From Rhizorhapis suberifaciens (lineage in GTDB: Bacteria > Pseudomonadota > Alphaproteobacteria > Sphingomonadales > Sphingomonadaceae): a stretch of 64,000 nucleotides of DNA. Below are positions 43,514 to 52,834 of this stretch, piece by piece. Below the pieces are notes generated by a model. The model worked only from the letters and a program-made list of their open reading frames with translations. It was not told the origin of the DNA and searched no databases. Each line of letters starts with the position of its first letter. Position 1 is the first letter of the stretch. The stretch spans positions 1 through 64,000 of the forward strand of contig NZ_JACHOV010000006.1 of NCBI RefSeq assembly GCF_014200045.1, written 5' to 3'. Both the position numbers and the translations under genes were made by a program.

Positions 43514-44716
43514 ATGAAGGCTGGAAGCTGGCCATCCATCCTTGTCATCTATTTGTTCGGCGTCGTGGCGGCGTCGGCGGTGACGCGGATCATCCCGCTT
43601 GGCTCCGACATCATGGCGCGGTTTGTGATCGACAATCGCCAGTTCGGCTGGTTGATTTCGCTGATCGCCATCCCAGCGGTGCTACTCGCGATTCCCAGCA
43701 GCCTGGCGGTCGCCCGTTTCGGGCCGCGAGCCGTGCTGATCGGTTCAGCGGTGATGGCGGCAATCGCCAACATGCTCGATTTGATTGCTGATCATTTCTC
43801 GATCCTGCAGATTTCTCGACTGATCGAAGGTATCGCCGTAGTTCACATCTATACGGCCGCTCCGGCGTTTCTGATGGCGACGGTGACTGGGCCACGCCGA
43901 ACGCACGCGCTGACGCTATGGGCGACCTATGCGCCGGTCGGTACCGCATTGGGACTGGGGCTGGGCGGCTTGGGCGCGGGATCGCCCGGCTGGCGTCTGC
44001 CGTTTGCGTTGTTCTGCGGGATCGCGGCTGGCGTCGCGATGCTCGGCTGCCTGCTGCCGCGGGTGCGATCATTGCCTGAAGGTGCGTCTGCCACTCCTAC
44101 GCTCGGCCAGCAGGTCAGGAACCTAGCGGCGGCATGCACCAGCCCGCGTCTGCTCGCGCTCGGCCTTGCCGCCCTCGTGGTGATCAGCTTGGGATTTGGT
44201 GCAAACATCAGCTTGCCGGACTGGTTAGTTCGGAACCATCACATTCCCCCGGCTGAAGCGGCCGGCATACTGTCGTTGCTGACATTGCTCATGCTGCCCG
44301 GATCGTTCGGTGCAGGCACGTTGATGAGCGGCGCCGGACTGTCGCCGCCACGGCTGTTCCTGATCTTGGCTCCGCTGGGGTTCGCGGCAGGCGCGCTCGC
44401 TTTCAAGCCGGAAATGACGCTTGTTACGCGCTATGTGGCGGTGGGAGGCTGGTTCCTATGTTCCGGTGCAGCGTTGGCGATCGTCATGGCGGCGCTACCG
44501 CTGGCGGCGCAGCCTGCGCATCATGGCGCCGCAGCGGCGCTCGTCAACCAGGCGGGAGCGCTCGCGACCTTCATCAATCCGCCATTCTGGCAGTCGATGC
44601 TTGCGAGTGGTATCTGGAGCCCGTTCGCGCTGACTTTGGCCATAGGATGGATTATATCCGCAGGCGCCATGCTATTCCTGACGAACCGTTTCGCATATGA
44701 TACCCAGCAAGGGTGA
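43514..44716 (+). CDS. MFS transporter
   Basis: The 400-residue protein has 12 hydrophobic segments and a short charged loop after the second (AVARFGPRAVLIG). This weak form of the MFS loop motif places it in the cyanate/CynX-like or drug-resistance groups. It may import the cluster's substrate or export a toxic product. Its end overlaps the marR gene by 20 bp, a common arrangement for MarR-controlled transporters. Confidence 0.85.
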   Translation: MKAGSWPSILVIYLFGVVAASAVTRIIPLGSDIMARFVIDNRQFGWLISLIAIPAVLLAIPSSLAVARFGPRAVLIGSAVMAAIANMLDLIADHFSILQISRLIEGIAVVHIYTAAPAFLMATVTGPRRTHALTLWATYAPVGTALGLGLGGLGAGSPGWRLPFALFCGIAAGVAMLGCLLPRVRSLPEGASATPTLGQQVRNLAAACTSPRLLALGLAALVVISLGFGANISLPDWLVRNHHIPPAEAAGILSLLTLLMLPGSFGAGTLMSGAGLSPPRLFLILAPLGFAAGALAFKPEMTLVTRYVAVGGWFLCSGAALAIVMAALPLAAQPAHHGAAAALVNQAGALATFINPPFWQSMLASGIWSPFALTLAIGWIISAGAMLFLTNRFAYDTQQG

Positions 44717-45224
44717 CGAGCCCTCGGTGATGGCGGCGGCGCCAGTGTTCGACGCAGAAACCGCGGCGGACCTTTCACTGAGCTTCAGCTTCCTGTCGGC
44801 GGCTAACCGCCTCACCTTGCTGGCCGCTCGCGGCGTGAAGGAGGCGGCCGATCTGACCTTGACCGAATGGCGTGTCCTCACCGTCCTGTCGATCGAGCCG
44901 GGAACGATTGCCTCAAAGGTAGTCAGGATGGTGATGGTAGACAAGTCGGTTGCCAGCCGCGCTCTCCGTCACCTGGAAAACGGCGGACTGATCACGATCG
45001 AAGCCGACCCCAACAACCGCAGCCAAAACCGGCTGTGGTTGACCAGTGGCGGCGAAGCGCTCTACCGTCGCGTGCTTCCGCGGATCAGGGAGACGGAAGA
45101 GCAGGCTTGGGCCTCGCTTAGCGCGGGCGAGCGGATGATCCTCCGCGAGATTATCGCCAAGCTTTCGAATTCATGGATTAATGAACAAGTTGCCTCCGTT
45201 GCGCCGGACCGATCCCCAGTGTAG
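44697..45224 (+). CDS. MarR-family transcriptional regulator
   Basis: The 175-residue protein has the winged helix LTLTEWRVLTVLSIEPGTIA, then VVRMVMVDKSVASRALRHLE and the wing NNRSQNRLWLTSGGEALYRR. MarR proteins are dimeric repressors relieved by phenolic or other small ligands. The gene overlaps the MFS gene and closes the cluster. The GTTGC-N4-GCAAC sites at 40809 and 42282 are its probable targets. Confidence 0.9.
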   Translation: MIPSKGDEPSVMAAAPVFDAETAADLSLSFSFLSAANRLTLLAARGVKEAADLTLTEWRVLTVLSIEPGTIASKVVRMVMVDKSVASRALRHLENGGLITIEADPNNRSQNRLWLTSGGEALYRRVLPRIRETEEQAWASLSAGERMILREIIAKLSNSWINEQVASVAPDRSPV

Positions 45225-45278
45225 CGGTCAACCTGTCGGCAGAGAGCCCATCGCGGGCCACCGTTGTGGCTAGCAGTA

Positions 45279-45390
45279 TTCCCGAACGGTAAAAATCTCA
45301 GCCGCGCATAGCTCTGCGCACTTAAATTTACCGATCGGGAATATTGTTGTTGCATTGGGGCGAAAAGGCTCATAATGTCCCGATCGGGAA
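45279..45390. promoter_or_regulatory. Three hipB operators spaced exactly 49 bp
   Basis: TTCCCGAACGGTAA (45279), TTACCGATCGGGAA (45328) and GTCCCGATCGGGAA (45377) are copies of one 14-bp palindrome, with the third containing a perfect TCCCGATCGGGA. Their starts are 49 bp apart in both intervals. They fill the promoter of the hipBA genes, the last one ending 7 bp before the hipB start, so autorepression is the likely function. Confidence 0.75.
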
Positions 45391-45397
45391 AACCGTA

Positions 45398-45604
45398 ATG
45401 TTCGACACCAACGCCATAGGAAAAATCGTCCGCGAGGAACGCAAGGCGCTGGGACTGCGTCAGGCAGAGCTTGCTGCTGCCAGCGGCGTTGGAGTGCGCT
45501 TCCTTGTGGACTTGGAACGAGGCAAGCCAACTGTCCAGCTTGGACGGGTTCTGGCGGTGCTCGCGGCGCTGGGGTGCTCGCTTGATATTCGGCGACCGCA
45601 ATGA
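45398..45604 (+). CDS. hipB: HipB-like Xre antitoxin
   Basis: The product has 68 residues from ATG 45398; an earlier ATG-like start at 45344 would place an operator inside the gene. The helix-turn-helix is IGKIVREERKALGLRQAELA, then ASGVGVRFLVDLERGKPTVQ. The protein should bind the three palindromes upstream and neutralise HipA. Its stop overlaps the hipA start (ATGA), giving coupled translation. Confidence 0.87.
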   Translation: MFDTNAIGKIVREERKALGLRQAELAAASGVGVRFLVDLERGKPTVQLGRVLAVLAALGCSLDIRRPQ

Positions 45605-46875
45605 GCGGGCCGATCCTCGACAGCCTGAGCGTCTGGTGGGGACAGCGTATTGCCGGGACGCTTTCGATCGATCGCGGCGGCGCGATGCACTTCGCCTATG
45701 CACCCGATTGGCTGACCGATACCGCCGCCCCGGACTTGTCGCGGGCGATGCCCAAGCGCGAAGCCGAATATGATGATGCCATCTGCAAGGCGGTCTTCGG
45801 CGGTCTGCTTCCCGAAGAAGGGCAGCGCACCGCGATTGCCCGCGCACTGGGTGTTTCGCCAGATAACCCCATTCGATTGCTGGCAGCCTTGGGCGGTGAT
45901 GTCGCGGGCGCGCTCGCGTTCCTGCCCACAAGCGAAGATACGCCACAGGCGGTGACGGGCGACCCGGAGCCCTTGGACGATACGGCGCTTAGCGAGTTAA
46001 TCAGCCGATTGCCGCGCGTGCCCATGCTTGCCGGGGAAGGGCGCGCGCGCCTCAGTCTCGCCGGTGCGCAGTCCAAGCTGCCGGTCGTGCTTGTCGGTGG
46101 CGAGATCGCCGTTCCGTTACCCGGCCAGCCTTCAACCCATCTGATAAAGCCCGAACCGGACCGCTTTCCCGCTCTTGCTGCGAATGAGGCATTTTGTCTT
46201 GCCCTCGCGCGCACCGTTGGTCTTGATGCCGTCGATGCGGAATGGAGGCAGGTCAACGGGCGGCCCTATCTGCTTGTGACCCGCTACGATCGTGTGGCAG
46301 CGGATGGCGAAGTCCGGCGGTTGCATCAGGAGGATTTTGCGCAGGCGCTTGGCGTTCCATCGAACCGCAAATATGCGGCTGAAGGCGGGCCGGTGTTTCG
46401 GGACTGCTTCGCGCTGCTGCGCGAGGCGGCAGCACGTCCGGCGCTTGAGGTGTTGAAGCTGGTCGATGCCGCCATCTTCAACGTCATCATCGGCAACGCC
46501 GACGCCCATGCGAAGAACTTCAGCCTGCTGCGACAGGAAGACGGCGGGGGGCCTACTGTCCTCGCTCCGCTCTATGATTTGGTCGGCACGGTGGTCTGGC
46601 CCGAGCTGTCTCCGCGCTTCGCAATGACGTTCGGCGGGGCCGGGACATTGGAGCAGTTGGAGGCCAAGCATTTCGATCGGTTCGCAGCCGATGCAGGCGT
46701 CGCAGCGCCCTTCGTGCGGCGTCGGGCATCGCAATTGGCGGAAGCCGTGGCCGATGCAATCGGGTGCGACTTGGCCGTTCCGGGTCTTGATGATCGGGAA
46801 CCCATAGTGGCACAGGCGAACATTATTCGGGATCGTGCGCAGCGTTTCGCGCTCAAGGGCAAGGAGCGGCGCTGA
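45601..46875 (+). CDS. hipA: HipA-family serine/threonine kinase toxin
   Basis: The 424-residue protein has the Couple_hipA N-terminal domain, then LSLAGAQSKLPVVLV near 150 (the loop carrying the autophosphorylated serine in E. coli), THLIKPEPDRF near 180, VTRYDRV near 225 and the kinase site NVIIGNADAHAKNFSLL near 300, followed by APLYDLVGT. E. coli HipA phosphorylates glutamyl-tRNA synthetase and causes persistence; other HipA types use other tRNA synthetases. This copy is shorter in the middle and clearly different from the one at 55652-56977. Confidence 0.9.
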   Translation: MSGPILDSLSVWWGQRIAGTLSIDRGGAMHFAYAPDWLTDTAAPDLSRAMPKREAEYDDAICKAVFGGLLPEEGQRTAIARALGVSPDNPIRLLAALGGDVAGALAFLPTSEDTPQAVTGDPEPLDDTALSELISRLPRVPMLAGEGRARLSLAGAQSKLPVVLVGGEIAVPLPGQPSTHLIKPEPDRFPALAANEAFCLALARTVGLDAVDAEWRQVNGRPYLLVTRYDRVAADGEVRRLHQEDFAQALGVPSNRKYAAEGGPVFRDCFALLREAAARPALEVLKLVDAAIFNVIIGNADAHAKNFSLLRQEDGGGPTVLAPLYDLVGTVVWPELSPRFAMTFGGAGTLEQLEAKHFDRFAADAGVAAPFVRRRASQLAEAVADAIGCDLAVPGLDDREPIVAQANIIRDRAQRFALKGKERR

Positions 46876-46975
46876 TCGTCTTCGAGCGGCTGTTCCCACA
46901 TACCCAAGATTAACGGGGATGTTGACGTAGATTGTCTCCCGGACGCCCAAAATGCAAATAGCTTATGGTGCTTGA

Positions 46976-47001
46976 TGACGAGAGGGCGACGCGCCTCGTC
47001 A
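46976..47001. terminator. Hairpin between convergent hipA and MATE genes
   Basis: TGACGAG and CTCGTCA pair around a 12-nt loop in the 141-bp convergent gap. There is no strong T-run on either side, so a bidirectional terminator is plausible but not certain. Confidence 0.4.
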
Positions 47002-47016
47002 TTACAGCCAAAGGTT

Positions 47017-48375
47017 CTAAACGTCGGCAAGCGCCGGTAGACCATGTTTGCTTGCCCATGCAATCCGGCACAAGTGGAGCGTCAGCGCAAAGGCAGCTCC
47101 CGATCCCAAACCCATCGCCAGGCCTGCGACACCAAAGCCGTTGCTGACGAAGGCATATCCCGTGGAGATGGTGACGATCACCGCTAGAGAGTTATTCACG
47201 CTCGCGGTGATCTGGTTGCCAGTCGCCAAAAGCACCGATCCGAACACCGCCTGAAGACCGCCGGCCAAAAAATAGGGCGTGATTGCTTCTAGCGCGGAAG
47301 CGGCCAACGGGATTATTGTGGCGTCTTCGGAAAAAGCAGCGGCGATTTTTCGGGATGCGGCGAAGCATAAGAGGGCAATGATCGACCCGCTCAAGCAGCA
47401 AATCCCAGCCGCCAGCCGCGCGCGATACCAAAGCATCTCGGTATCCCGCGCGCCATAGGCTAAGCCTACCCTCACCCCTGTCGCGACCGCTAAGCCGATG
47501 AACACCACCGAAAAAAGGGCTTGTACGGATAAAATGATTTGAAACGCGGCTGCGGAATATGAGCCAAGCCGGGTGGAAAAGGAGGTGAGATAGGTCACCC
47601 CGGCCAGTTGCAGCGCGGCCGCCAAAGCCGGCGGCAGTCCAAAGCGGGCGAGCCGACCTATTTCCGCCGACCATGGTTTCATGCCAGTCACCAAGCCACC
47701 CTTCCGCGGGGGCACTGCCCGCCAAGCTAGAAATACAAGGATCGCGGCGCCCATCCAAATGCTGACAGAAGTCGCGGCTGCTACGCCAACTGGCCCGGCC
47801 CCGGGTAAACCGGGAATTCCTCCTGACCATTTCCACGCGAGCCACGTGTTGACGGGAAGTAGTGCGAGATTGACAATGGTAATTCGGACGGGGCGACCCG
47901 TCGCTTCCAAGACCATGCTTGCCGTGCTCGCAATCATGAGAGCGGGCAGGCCGATCGCCATCGACACGACGACAGACGTCGACGCGACCACCAGATCGGG
48001 TGAAATACCAAGTAGAGACAGCAGCATGGCGGGAAAGAAAATCAGCAAGCCTGACCCCGCGCAACCGACGATGACCGACAGTGTCAGTCCCGATCGGAAG
48101 CAGGATGATACCCCAGATTCGTCCCGCGCGCCAAATGCGTACGAAGTGTATGGGGAGACGCCAGATATCGCGGAAATTCCGATGACGATGGCTAGAAAGA
48201 AAAGGGTCCGTGCTCCTCCTAGTACACCCAGTTCATCAGCCCCAAGGTGCCCCAGTATGCTGACGTCTATCGCCTGCATAATTGCCCAAGAAAGATTGGT
48301 AATAATTGCGGGCCACGCAAGCCCTAGAAGGAGGCGAACCTCTTCCATAAGTCGGATGGGCGAAGCTCGCGCCAT
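47017..48375 (-). CDS. MATE-family efflux transporter
   Basis: The 452-residue protein has 12 hydrophobic segments and the MATE pattern, with LLGLAWPAIITNLSW at the first helix, ILGHLGADELGVLGGA and the SYAFGARDE loop; the second half repeats the fold (ALAAALQLAGVTYL, then GVRVGLAYGARD). MATE proteins export cations, drugs or flippable lipid-linked compounds with Na+ or H+. It is the last gene of a leftward operon with a membrane glycosyltransferase, so export of the operon's product is the likely role. Confidence 0.88.
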   Translation of the reverse strand: MARASPIRLMEEVRLLLGLAWPAIITNLSWAIMQAIDVSILGHLGADELGVLGGARTLFFLAIVIGISAISGVSPYTSYAFGARDESGVSSCFRSGLTLSVIVGCAGSGLLIFFPAMLLSLLGISPDLVVASTSVVVSMAIGLPALMIASTASMVLEATGRPVRITIVNLALLPVNTWLAWKWSGGIPGLPGAGPVGVAAATSVSIWMGAAILVFLAWRAVPPRKGGLVTGMKPWSAEIGRLARFGLPPALAAALQLAGVTYLTSFSTRLGSYSAAAFQIILSVQALFSVVFIGLAVATGVRVGLAYGARDTEMLWYRARLAAGICCLSGSIIALLCFAASRKIAAAFSEDATIIPLAASALEAITPYFLAGGLQAVFGSVLLATGNQITASVNNSLAVIVTISTGYAFVSNGFGVAGLAMGLGSGAAFALTLHLCRIAWASKHGLPALADV

Positions 48376-48419
48376 GTTTATGAAGGATTCCGAATCACAG
48401 GTCCGGCCATGCCCTCATC

Positions 48420-50243
48420 CTATTGAAGCAGGGCCAAATCTTTCACCGTCCTTCTTGCCTCACGCGCGCCAGTGATCTCGGATGTCACGGATACGAAGAG
48501 CGTCGTGCACAAAGTGATTCCAAGCCAAAGACCTTGCAAAGCCGCATAGGTACCGAGCGAGAATTCATGACGGCACGACCAGGCCAAAACGCCAGAAATG
48601 CCTAAAAATGCAAAGCCTAGAATAGTCTCCGGTAACGCATTCGCGACGCCTTTAGCTATGGATCCCTTGTGCGGAAATTTAGGCGTTCGGCGCCAACGCA
48701 TCCGCCTGCCGGTTAGGGCGACCAACGTGGCCTGGACCTTCGTGAATTGGAGGGCCGATGCGACCGCGATACTGAAGAGAAAATCGATGATTGACACACT
48801 GCCCATAGCTCGAACCGAGATCAGGCGTTCGCCAAAGAGCCACAATCGGTAAGCGGACCATAACACGAGAAGGCCAATCGGCAGGGGGAAGCTGCTTCCT
48901 TGCGTTTCAAGATAGTACGCAATTCCCAACCATAGGGATACGCCGAAAGGGCGGATGGCGATCACGACATAATTAAGGTGATTGCGGAGCACCAAGATCA
49001 ACTTTGTAATGTCCCGACCGCGAGACTCGAGCCCGCGCATGAAGTAATATTTGCGATAGGCGACAAGTTGCTCGATAGGCCCGGCCGACCAGCGGAATAT
49101 CTGCTTTTTGACATCGCCGAAATTGCCGGGAAGAAGACCTCGGCCGACTGTATCGGCCACCGCAAAACCCCGATACCCAAGGGCCGAAAGCCTGATTGCT
49201 ATCTCGGAGTCCTCCGTGAGGCACCAGTCCGCCCATCCGCCCGCGCGTTCAACCGCCTTCCGGTCGAGCAGAACCATTGTGCCCACTGGAAATACGACGT
49301 CAGCTTCGTTCAATCCAGCCATGGAAAGCTTGTGAAAACGGGTGTACTCATAATAACATCCTCTCAAAAAGATGTTATTGTCCCATGACATGTAATCATG
49401 ACTAGCCTGCACGAACGCAACATCGTCTTTCAAAAGCGGTATAAGCACAGAGAATATGTCAGATTGGGCGACATAATCAGCATCAACCAAGCATAATATA
49501 GTTGATCTCTTGTCGAGATGGCGGTGAGCAAAATTTAGAGCGCCAGCCTTCGCTCCATCCAAAGGGTCTATATGAAAAAAACGGAATTTATCTCCCAGAT
49601 GTTTGCAGGCATGTTCTACAGGTTTCCATAGCATCTGATCCTTCGTATTATTATCCACGACAATAACTTCGTATTTGCTATATTTAACGTTGGCGAGTGC
49701 ATTTATGGTGCGGATAACGACTTCGGGCGGCTCGGAATAGCATGGGACGATGATAGAAACGAATGGCTCATTGTTCGACCGATGAGCCAAAGCGCGTTTC
49801 AAACGCCTAAAATGTAGGTTCAAACCCGGATTTTCTATAAGTGGTGCGAAGAAAAAGTGTCCCGAAACCAAGAGCAGCAAGAGAGAGATGATGATTAAGC
49901 TAACCCATTCGGGGCCTGTTACCGGATCGGCCGATATCATGTGGTCGATCATTGTCGACACGCTCAGGCCGCTGATGAATAAATATATATATCCTTGCAC
50001 GCGCAGAGAAAGGTTCAATGACCATGCGAACAGCGCTGCGATCATAATTCCAACGGCAAGAAGGGCGGGGAAATCGCTCCAATTGTCCCACGCCGCATCG
50101 GTCGGTAGCACAAAAGCAGCGATTGTCGCGGCGGCGCCTATTGCGGCCCCGAGCACGCGAAACCGCACGGTCGAGAGCCGAACAGAGGAAAGGGCCAATA
50201 TCATGGCCGACAAGAAAATGAGTGAATCGGATATGTCAGGCAT
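48420..50243 (-). CDS. Membrane GT2 glycosyltransferase, cellulose-synthase-like
   Basis: The 607-residue protein has four or five N-terminal membrane helices, a cytoplasmic GT-A domain from about 155 to 400 and several C-terminal helices. GT2 signatures are SIIVPCYSEPPEVV, VVDNNTKD, LCLVDADY (DxD), TEDSEIAIRL (TED) and QIFRW (QxxRW), all present as in processive beta-glycosyltransferases. It should polymerise or transfer a nucleotide sugar across the inner membrane. Its bases are visibly AT-richer around 49.4-50 kb than the flanks, a sign of transfer. The gene overlaps the methyltransferase-like gene by 8 bp. No PilZ domain is seen. Confidence 0.88.
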   Translation of the reverse strand: MPDISDSLIFLSAMILALSSVRLSTVRFRVLGAAIGAAATIAAFVLPTDAAWDNWSDFPALLAVGIMIAALFAWSLNLSLRVQGYIYLFISGLSVSTMIDHMISADPVTGPEWVSLIIISLLLLLVSGHFFFAPLIENPGLNLHFRRLKRALAHRSNNEPFVSIIVPCYSEPPEVVIRTINALANVKYSKYEVIVVDNNTKDQMLWKPVEHACKHLGDKFRFFHIDPLDGAKAGALNFAHRHLDKRSTILCLVDADYVAQSDIFSVLIPLLKDDVAFVQASHDYMSWDNNIFLRGCYYEYTRFHKLSMAGLNEADVVFPVGTMVLLDRKAVERAGGWADWCLTEDSEIAIRLSALGYRGFAVADTVGRGLLPGNFGDVKKQIFRWSAGPIEQLVAYRKYYFMRGLESRGRDITKLILVLRNHLNYVVIAIRPFGVSLWLGIAYYLETQGSSFPLPIGLLVLWSAYRLWLFGERLISVRAMGSVSIIDFLFSIAVASALQFTKVQATLVALTGRRMRWRRTPKFPHKGSIAKGVANALPETILGFAFLGISGVLAWSCRHEFSLGTYAALQGLWLGITLCTTLFVSVTSEITGAREARRTVKDLALLQ

Positions 50244-50907
50244 GGCCGGGCCTCGTTAAAATTGCCTTTGGCACGACCGTGGCTTTCTGGCACGACACAG
50301 TCGCGCAAAAATCATCAACGGCCTTGAGAACGGCTGGCCATTCTTCGATATAATCATCGGCTACCATGGCACCGCCATTTCGGACCAGATTCCAGTACAT
50401 CGTTAGATCATCATAAACCGAGCGATAATCATGGGCCGCATCGATATGGATAACATCGGCGGAAACGCCCAGCTGGCCCAATATCGTTGCCGCGTTCGTC
50501 GATGTCTGCCGCAAGGGAATAACGTAGTCCTGCAATCCGCTATGAACCACGTTGCTGAGGAACTGCCAATATAGGCGAGGCGAACCCCTATGGAAAATCA
50601 GGTCCGTGCGGAAATCGCCATGGGGTCCTGGCAACCAATGTTCCGGGCTCCCTAGGAACGTGTCGATAGCGATGACGAATCCAGGTGTGCCCGCGTCCCG
50701 CATACGCTGCGCCATGGCGATAGTTGAACCGCCTTTCCATACCCCTACATCAAACGCGATCATCGGACGGGTTGTTTCCGAGAGGATGTCGAACGCCTTA
50801 CAATCGCTGTTCCATCCCTGAAGGTCGACATCGAACTCTGGCACGAAACCATCGAAAATATCGCCGACCCCAAGTAAATTCCTCATCTTCGCGACTGACA
50901 TATCCAT
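50236..50907 (-). CDS. Class I SAM methyltransferase-like protein (CmcI/Methyltransf_24 group)
   Basis: The 223-residue protein has MIAFDVGVWKGGSTIAMAQR near 50 (motif I of class I methyltransferases), VIAIDTFLGSPEHW for motif II, and DVIHIDAAHDYRSVYDDLTM near 150, the HIDxxHxYxxVxxDL pattern of the cephalosporin-hydroxylase and sugar methyltransferase group. A metal-dependent O-methyltransferase of sugars or polyols is a reasonable guess. It is 35 bp after the HAD phosphatase gene and overlaps the glycosyltransferase gene. Confidence 0.78.
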   Translation of the reverse strand: MDMSVAKMRNLLGVGDIFDGFVPEFDVDLQGWNSDCKAFDILSETTRPMIAFDVGVWKGGSTIAMAQRMRDAGTPGFVIAIDTFLGSPEHWLPGPHGDFRTDLIFHRGSPRLYWQFLSNVVHSGLQDYVIPLRQTSTNAATILGQLGVSADVIHIDAAHDYRSVYDDLTMYWNLVRNGGAMVADDYIEEWPAVLKAVDDFCATVSCQKATVVPKAILTRPGHA

Positions 50908-50942
50908 TCCTTACAATACAGAGCAAATAGGTAAGTGGGTCT

Positions 50943-51683
50943 TCAGACGTGGGAGCGGTATTCATCCGGGTAGGGACAAAGCAGAGTGCGCAGTTCGCGA
51001 TGATTCTGAACGATCAGGGGTGCGCCAGCTTCCCTCAAAAGTTGTCCGTGGCCAGAACCGCAATGCGATCCCCCGATGAAACCGATCGGCAGCATGCCTG
51101 CCGCGTTGGCAGCCTCGATCCCGGCAACGCTGTCCTCCACGACTATCGTGGTAGCCGTGGGACACCCCATTTCTCGGGCCGCGAACAGAAAAAGATCGGG
51201 AGCAGGCTTGCCTCGGGACACCATTGAGGCGGAGTAGACATGCGGCCCGAAAAAACGATCAAGCTTGGTTGCCGCTAAGCTCATTTCCAGCCGGTTCGGG
51301 GCACTGCTGGAGGCGACGCAGGATGCGACATTGATGTCTTCGAGCAGCTTCTCGACATCCTGGACAGGGCTCAGACGATTAATCCTCCGTATAAAATTTT
51401 CGTTCAGGCGATCGGCAAAATCTGGCGGCAGCATGATGCCCAGGCGACTTTCGACGCTGCGGCGCATCGTCTCGACGGACATGCCCAGAAATTGAGTTTG
51501 CACATCAACTGCGGATATCCGGCATCCCGAAAGGGTGAGCAGATCGGCCGTAACCGCGCAACTGGTCGGCTCACTGTCCACCAGCACTCCATCACAGTCG
51601 AAAATAACGAGGCTTGGTTTGTCGAAACCGAGACTGACAAGAGATTCGCTCAAGGAAGAGTCAGGTATGGTCGTTCGCATCAC
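50943..51683 (-). CDS. HAD-superfamily sugar/polyol phosphatase
   Basis: The 246-residue protein shows all HAD motifs: FDCDGVLVDSEP (I), SSSAPNR (II), KPAPDLFLFAAREMG (III) and VVEDSVAGIEAANAAGM (IV), with a small alpha-helical cap as in beta-phosphoglucomutase and polyol phosphatases. It overlaps the polyol dehydrogenase gene by 4 bp (ATGA). In Acinetobacter one protein fuses a HAD phosphatase to mannitol-1-phosphate dehydrogenase and makes mannitol from fructose 6-phosphate; the same pair stands here as two coupled genes. Hydrolysis of the dehydrogenase's polyol phosphate is inferred. Confidence 0.85.
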   Translation of the reverse strand: MMRTTIPDSSLSESLVSLGFDKPSLVIFDCDGVLVDSEPTSCAVTADLLTLSGCRISAVDVQTQFLGMSVETMRRSVESRLGIMLPPDFADRLNENFIRRINRLSPVQDVEKLLEDINVASCVASSSAPNRLEMSLAATKLDRFFGPHVYSASMVSRGKPAPDLFLFAAREMGCPTATTIVVEDSVAGIEAANAAGMLPIGFIGGSHCGSGHGQLLREAGAPLIVQNHRELRTLLCPYPDEYRSHV

Positions 51684-52834
51684 GCGATATCCGTGATCGG
51701 ACGCCCAAGGGAGGCTTGGAAATCGAGCAGCAAGCCCCCTTTGTTTTCAATCGGTTTCATATCGTCGTTGATGGATGAAAGCAGGGAAACATCACGGCGG
51801 GTTCCGCCGTTTCTAAGAAACGCGTCCATTGGTATGCCCATCTTGAAATAGGAATCGCGTGCGAAGGACGTGGGGCTTGACCACATCTTCCGCAGTATCC
51901 GCGAGGTAAAATCTGGTTGACGCGATAGTTGGGTTGCCGTTCGGTTTAGAAGCAATTTCAGCAGCGGCCGGAGACGGTCCGTAAACCGTGGAGAGATCAT
52001 GATGCCAATCTCCTTCACCAGATTATGGAGATATACTGTACCTTTCGACGTACGCGCGTAATAGTGCAGATCATTCCACCCATTTCGAGCAGCTATTAGC
52101 GCGAATGCCAAGTGCAGGCAGTTAACAGTCCAAAGTTTCATGCACCATAACATTTCAGTATTATTGACGAATCGCGTTCTTACGGCCGTCGCTGACGAAA
52201 GAATGGATTCCAATTCGGGCGAGGGGCCTTTTTGAATTAGCCAGGTTGCATGATCCGAGGCGGTCACGACGGTCCGATCCTCGACGATCTCGATTTTCGT
52301 ACAAGTCCGATCGATGACACATGGCAGAAACACGGCCGGAAGCGGACGACCAAGTCGCCGCTGCTCGGCAAGTTCGGGAGACAGTTGCTCGACGCGCGTC
52401 CTAAGCCAGAGAGATGTGATGGTATTTTCACATGCAACTATATAGATAGGAGCCGTAATGCCTGTACGCATCCGCTCGACGAGTGCTACCGCTAGGGCAT
52501 TGGCAACGCGCTCATCCTGAAGGCCATCGCCGATTGATGTGGTCAACAATCTTGCATCAGGACGCTTTATGGCCGACGTAAAATCCGGATGCGGGGCTCC
52601 CTGTGCATCATAAAGCTGGACTAAGTTGTCGGCGGCGTAGTCGAAATCGCCAGATGGTGTGTGGACCCGCACCATTCCCGTTCGTGCTATATGGTCTGAC
52701 AAGGCGACAGATTTCGTCCCAATTATAGATGATCGAACAAATAGCGATGTCCGCATATTAGCCGAGGCGACCGCTGGAACTACCAAACCCAATCCCAATC
52801 GACTGGTGCCGCCGATATGAATATGATTTATCAA
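51680..52834 (-). CDS. Polyol-specific long-chain dehydrogenase (mannitol-1-phosphate dehydrogenase-like)
   Basis: The 384-residue protein begins with a nucleotide loop GGTSRLGLGLVVPA, has ACENTITS near 155 and PCVIDRTC near 193, as in mannitol(-phosphate) dehydrogenases. It carries the family's catalytic motif KxxxxNxxH as KLWTVNCLH near 253. It should interconvert a ketose phosphate and a polyol phosphate with NAD(H). It is the first gene of the operon and is followed by a phosphatase, so net polyol synthesis is more likely than breakdown. The substrate need not be mannitol. Confidence 0.8.
   Translation of the reverse strand: MINHIHIGGTSRLGLGLVVPAVASANMRTSLFVRSSIIGTKSVALSDHIARTGMVRVHTPSGDFDYAADNLVQLYDAQGAPHPDFTSAIKRPDARLLTTSIGDGLQDERVANALAVALVERMRTGITAPIYIVACENTITSLWLRTRVEQLSPELAEQRRLGRPLPAVFLPCVIDRTCTKIEIVEDRTVVTASDHATWLIQKGPSPELESILSSATAVRTRFVNNTEMLWCMKLWTVNCLHLAFALIAARNGWNDLHYYARTSKGTVYLHNLVKEIGIMISPRFTDRLRPLLKLLLNRTATQLSRQPDFTSRILRKMWSSPTSFARDSYFKMGIPMDAFLRNGGTRRDVSLLSSINDDMKPIENKGGLLLDFQASLGRPITDIA

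Noticed and set aside
45062-45946. Minus-strand open frame of 294 residues across the marR/hipB/hipA region
   Set aside because: It covers the hipB operators and three convincing genes on the other strand and is extremely arginine-rich, so it is a shadow.
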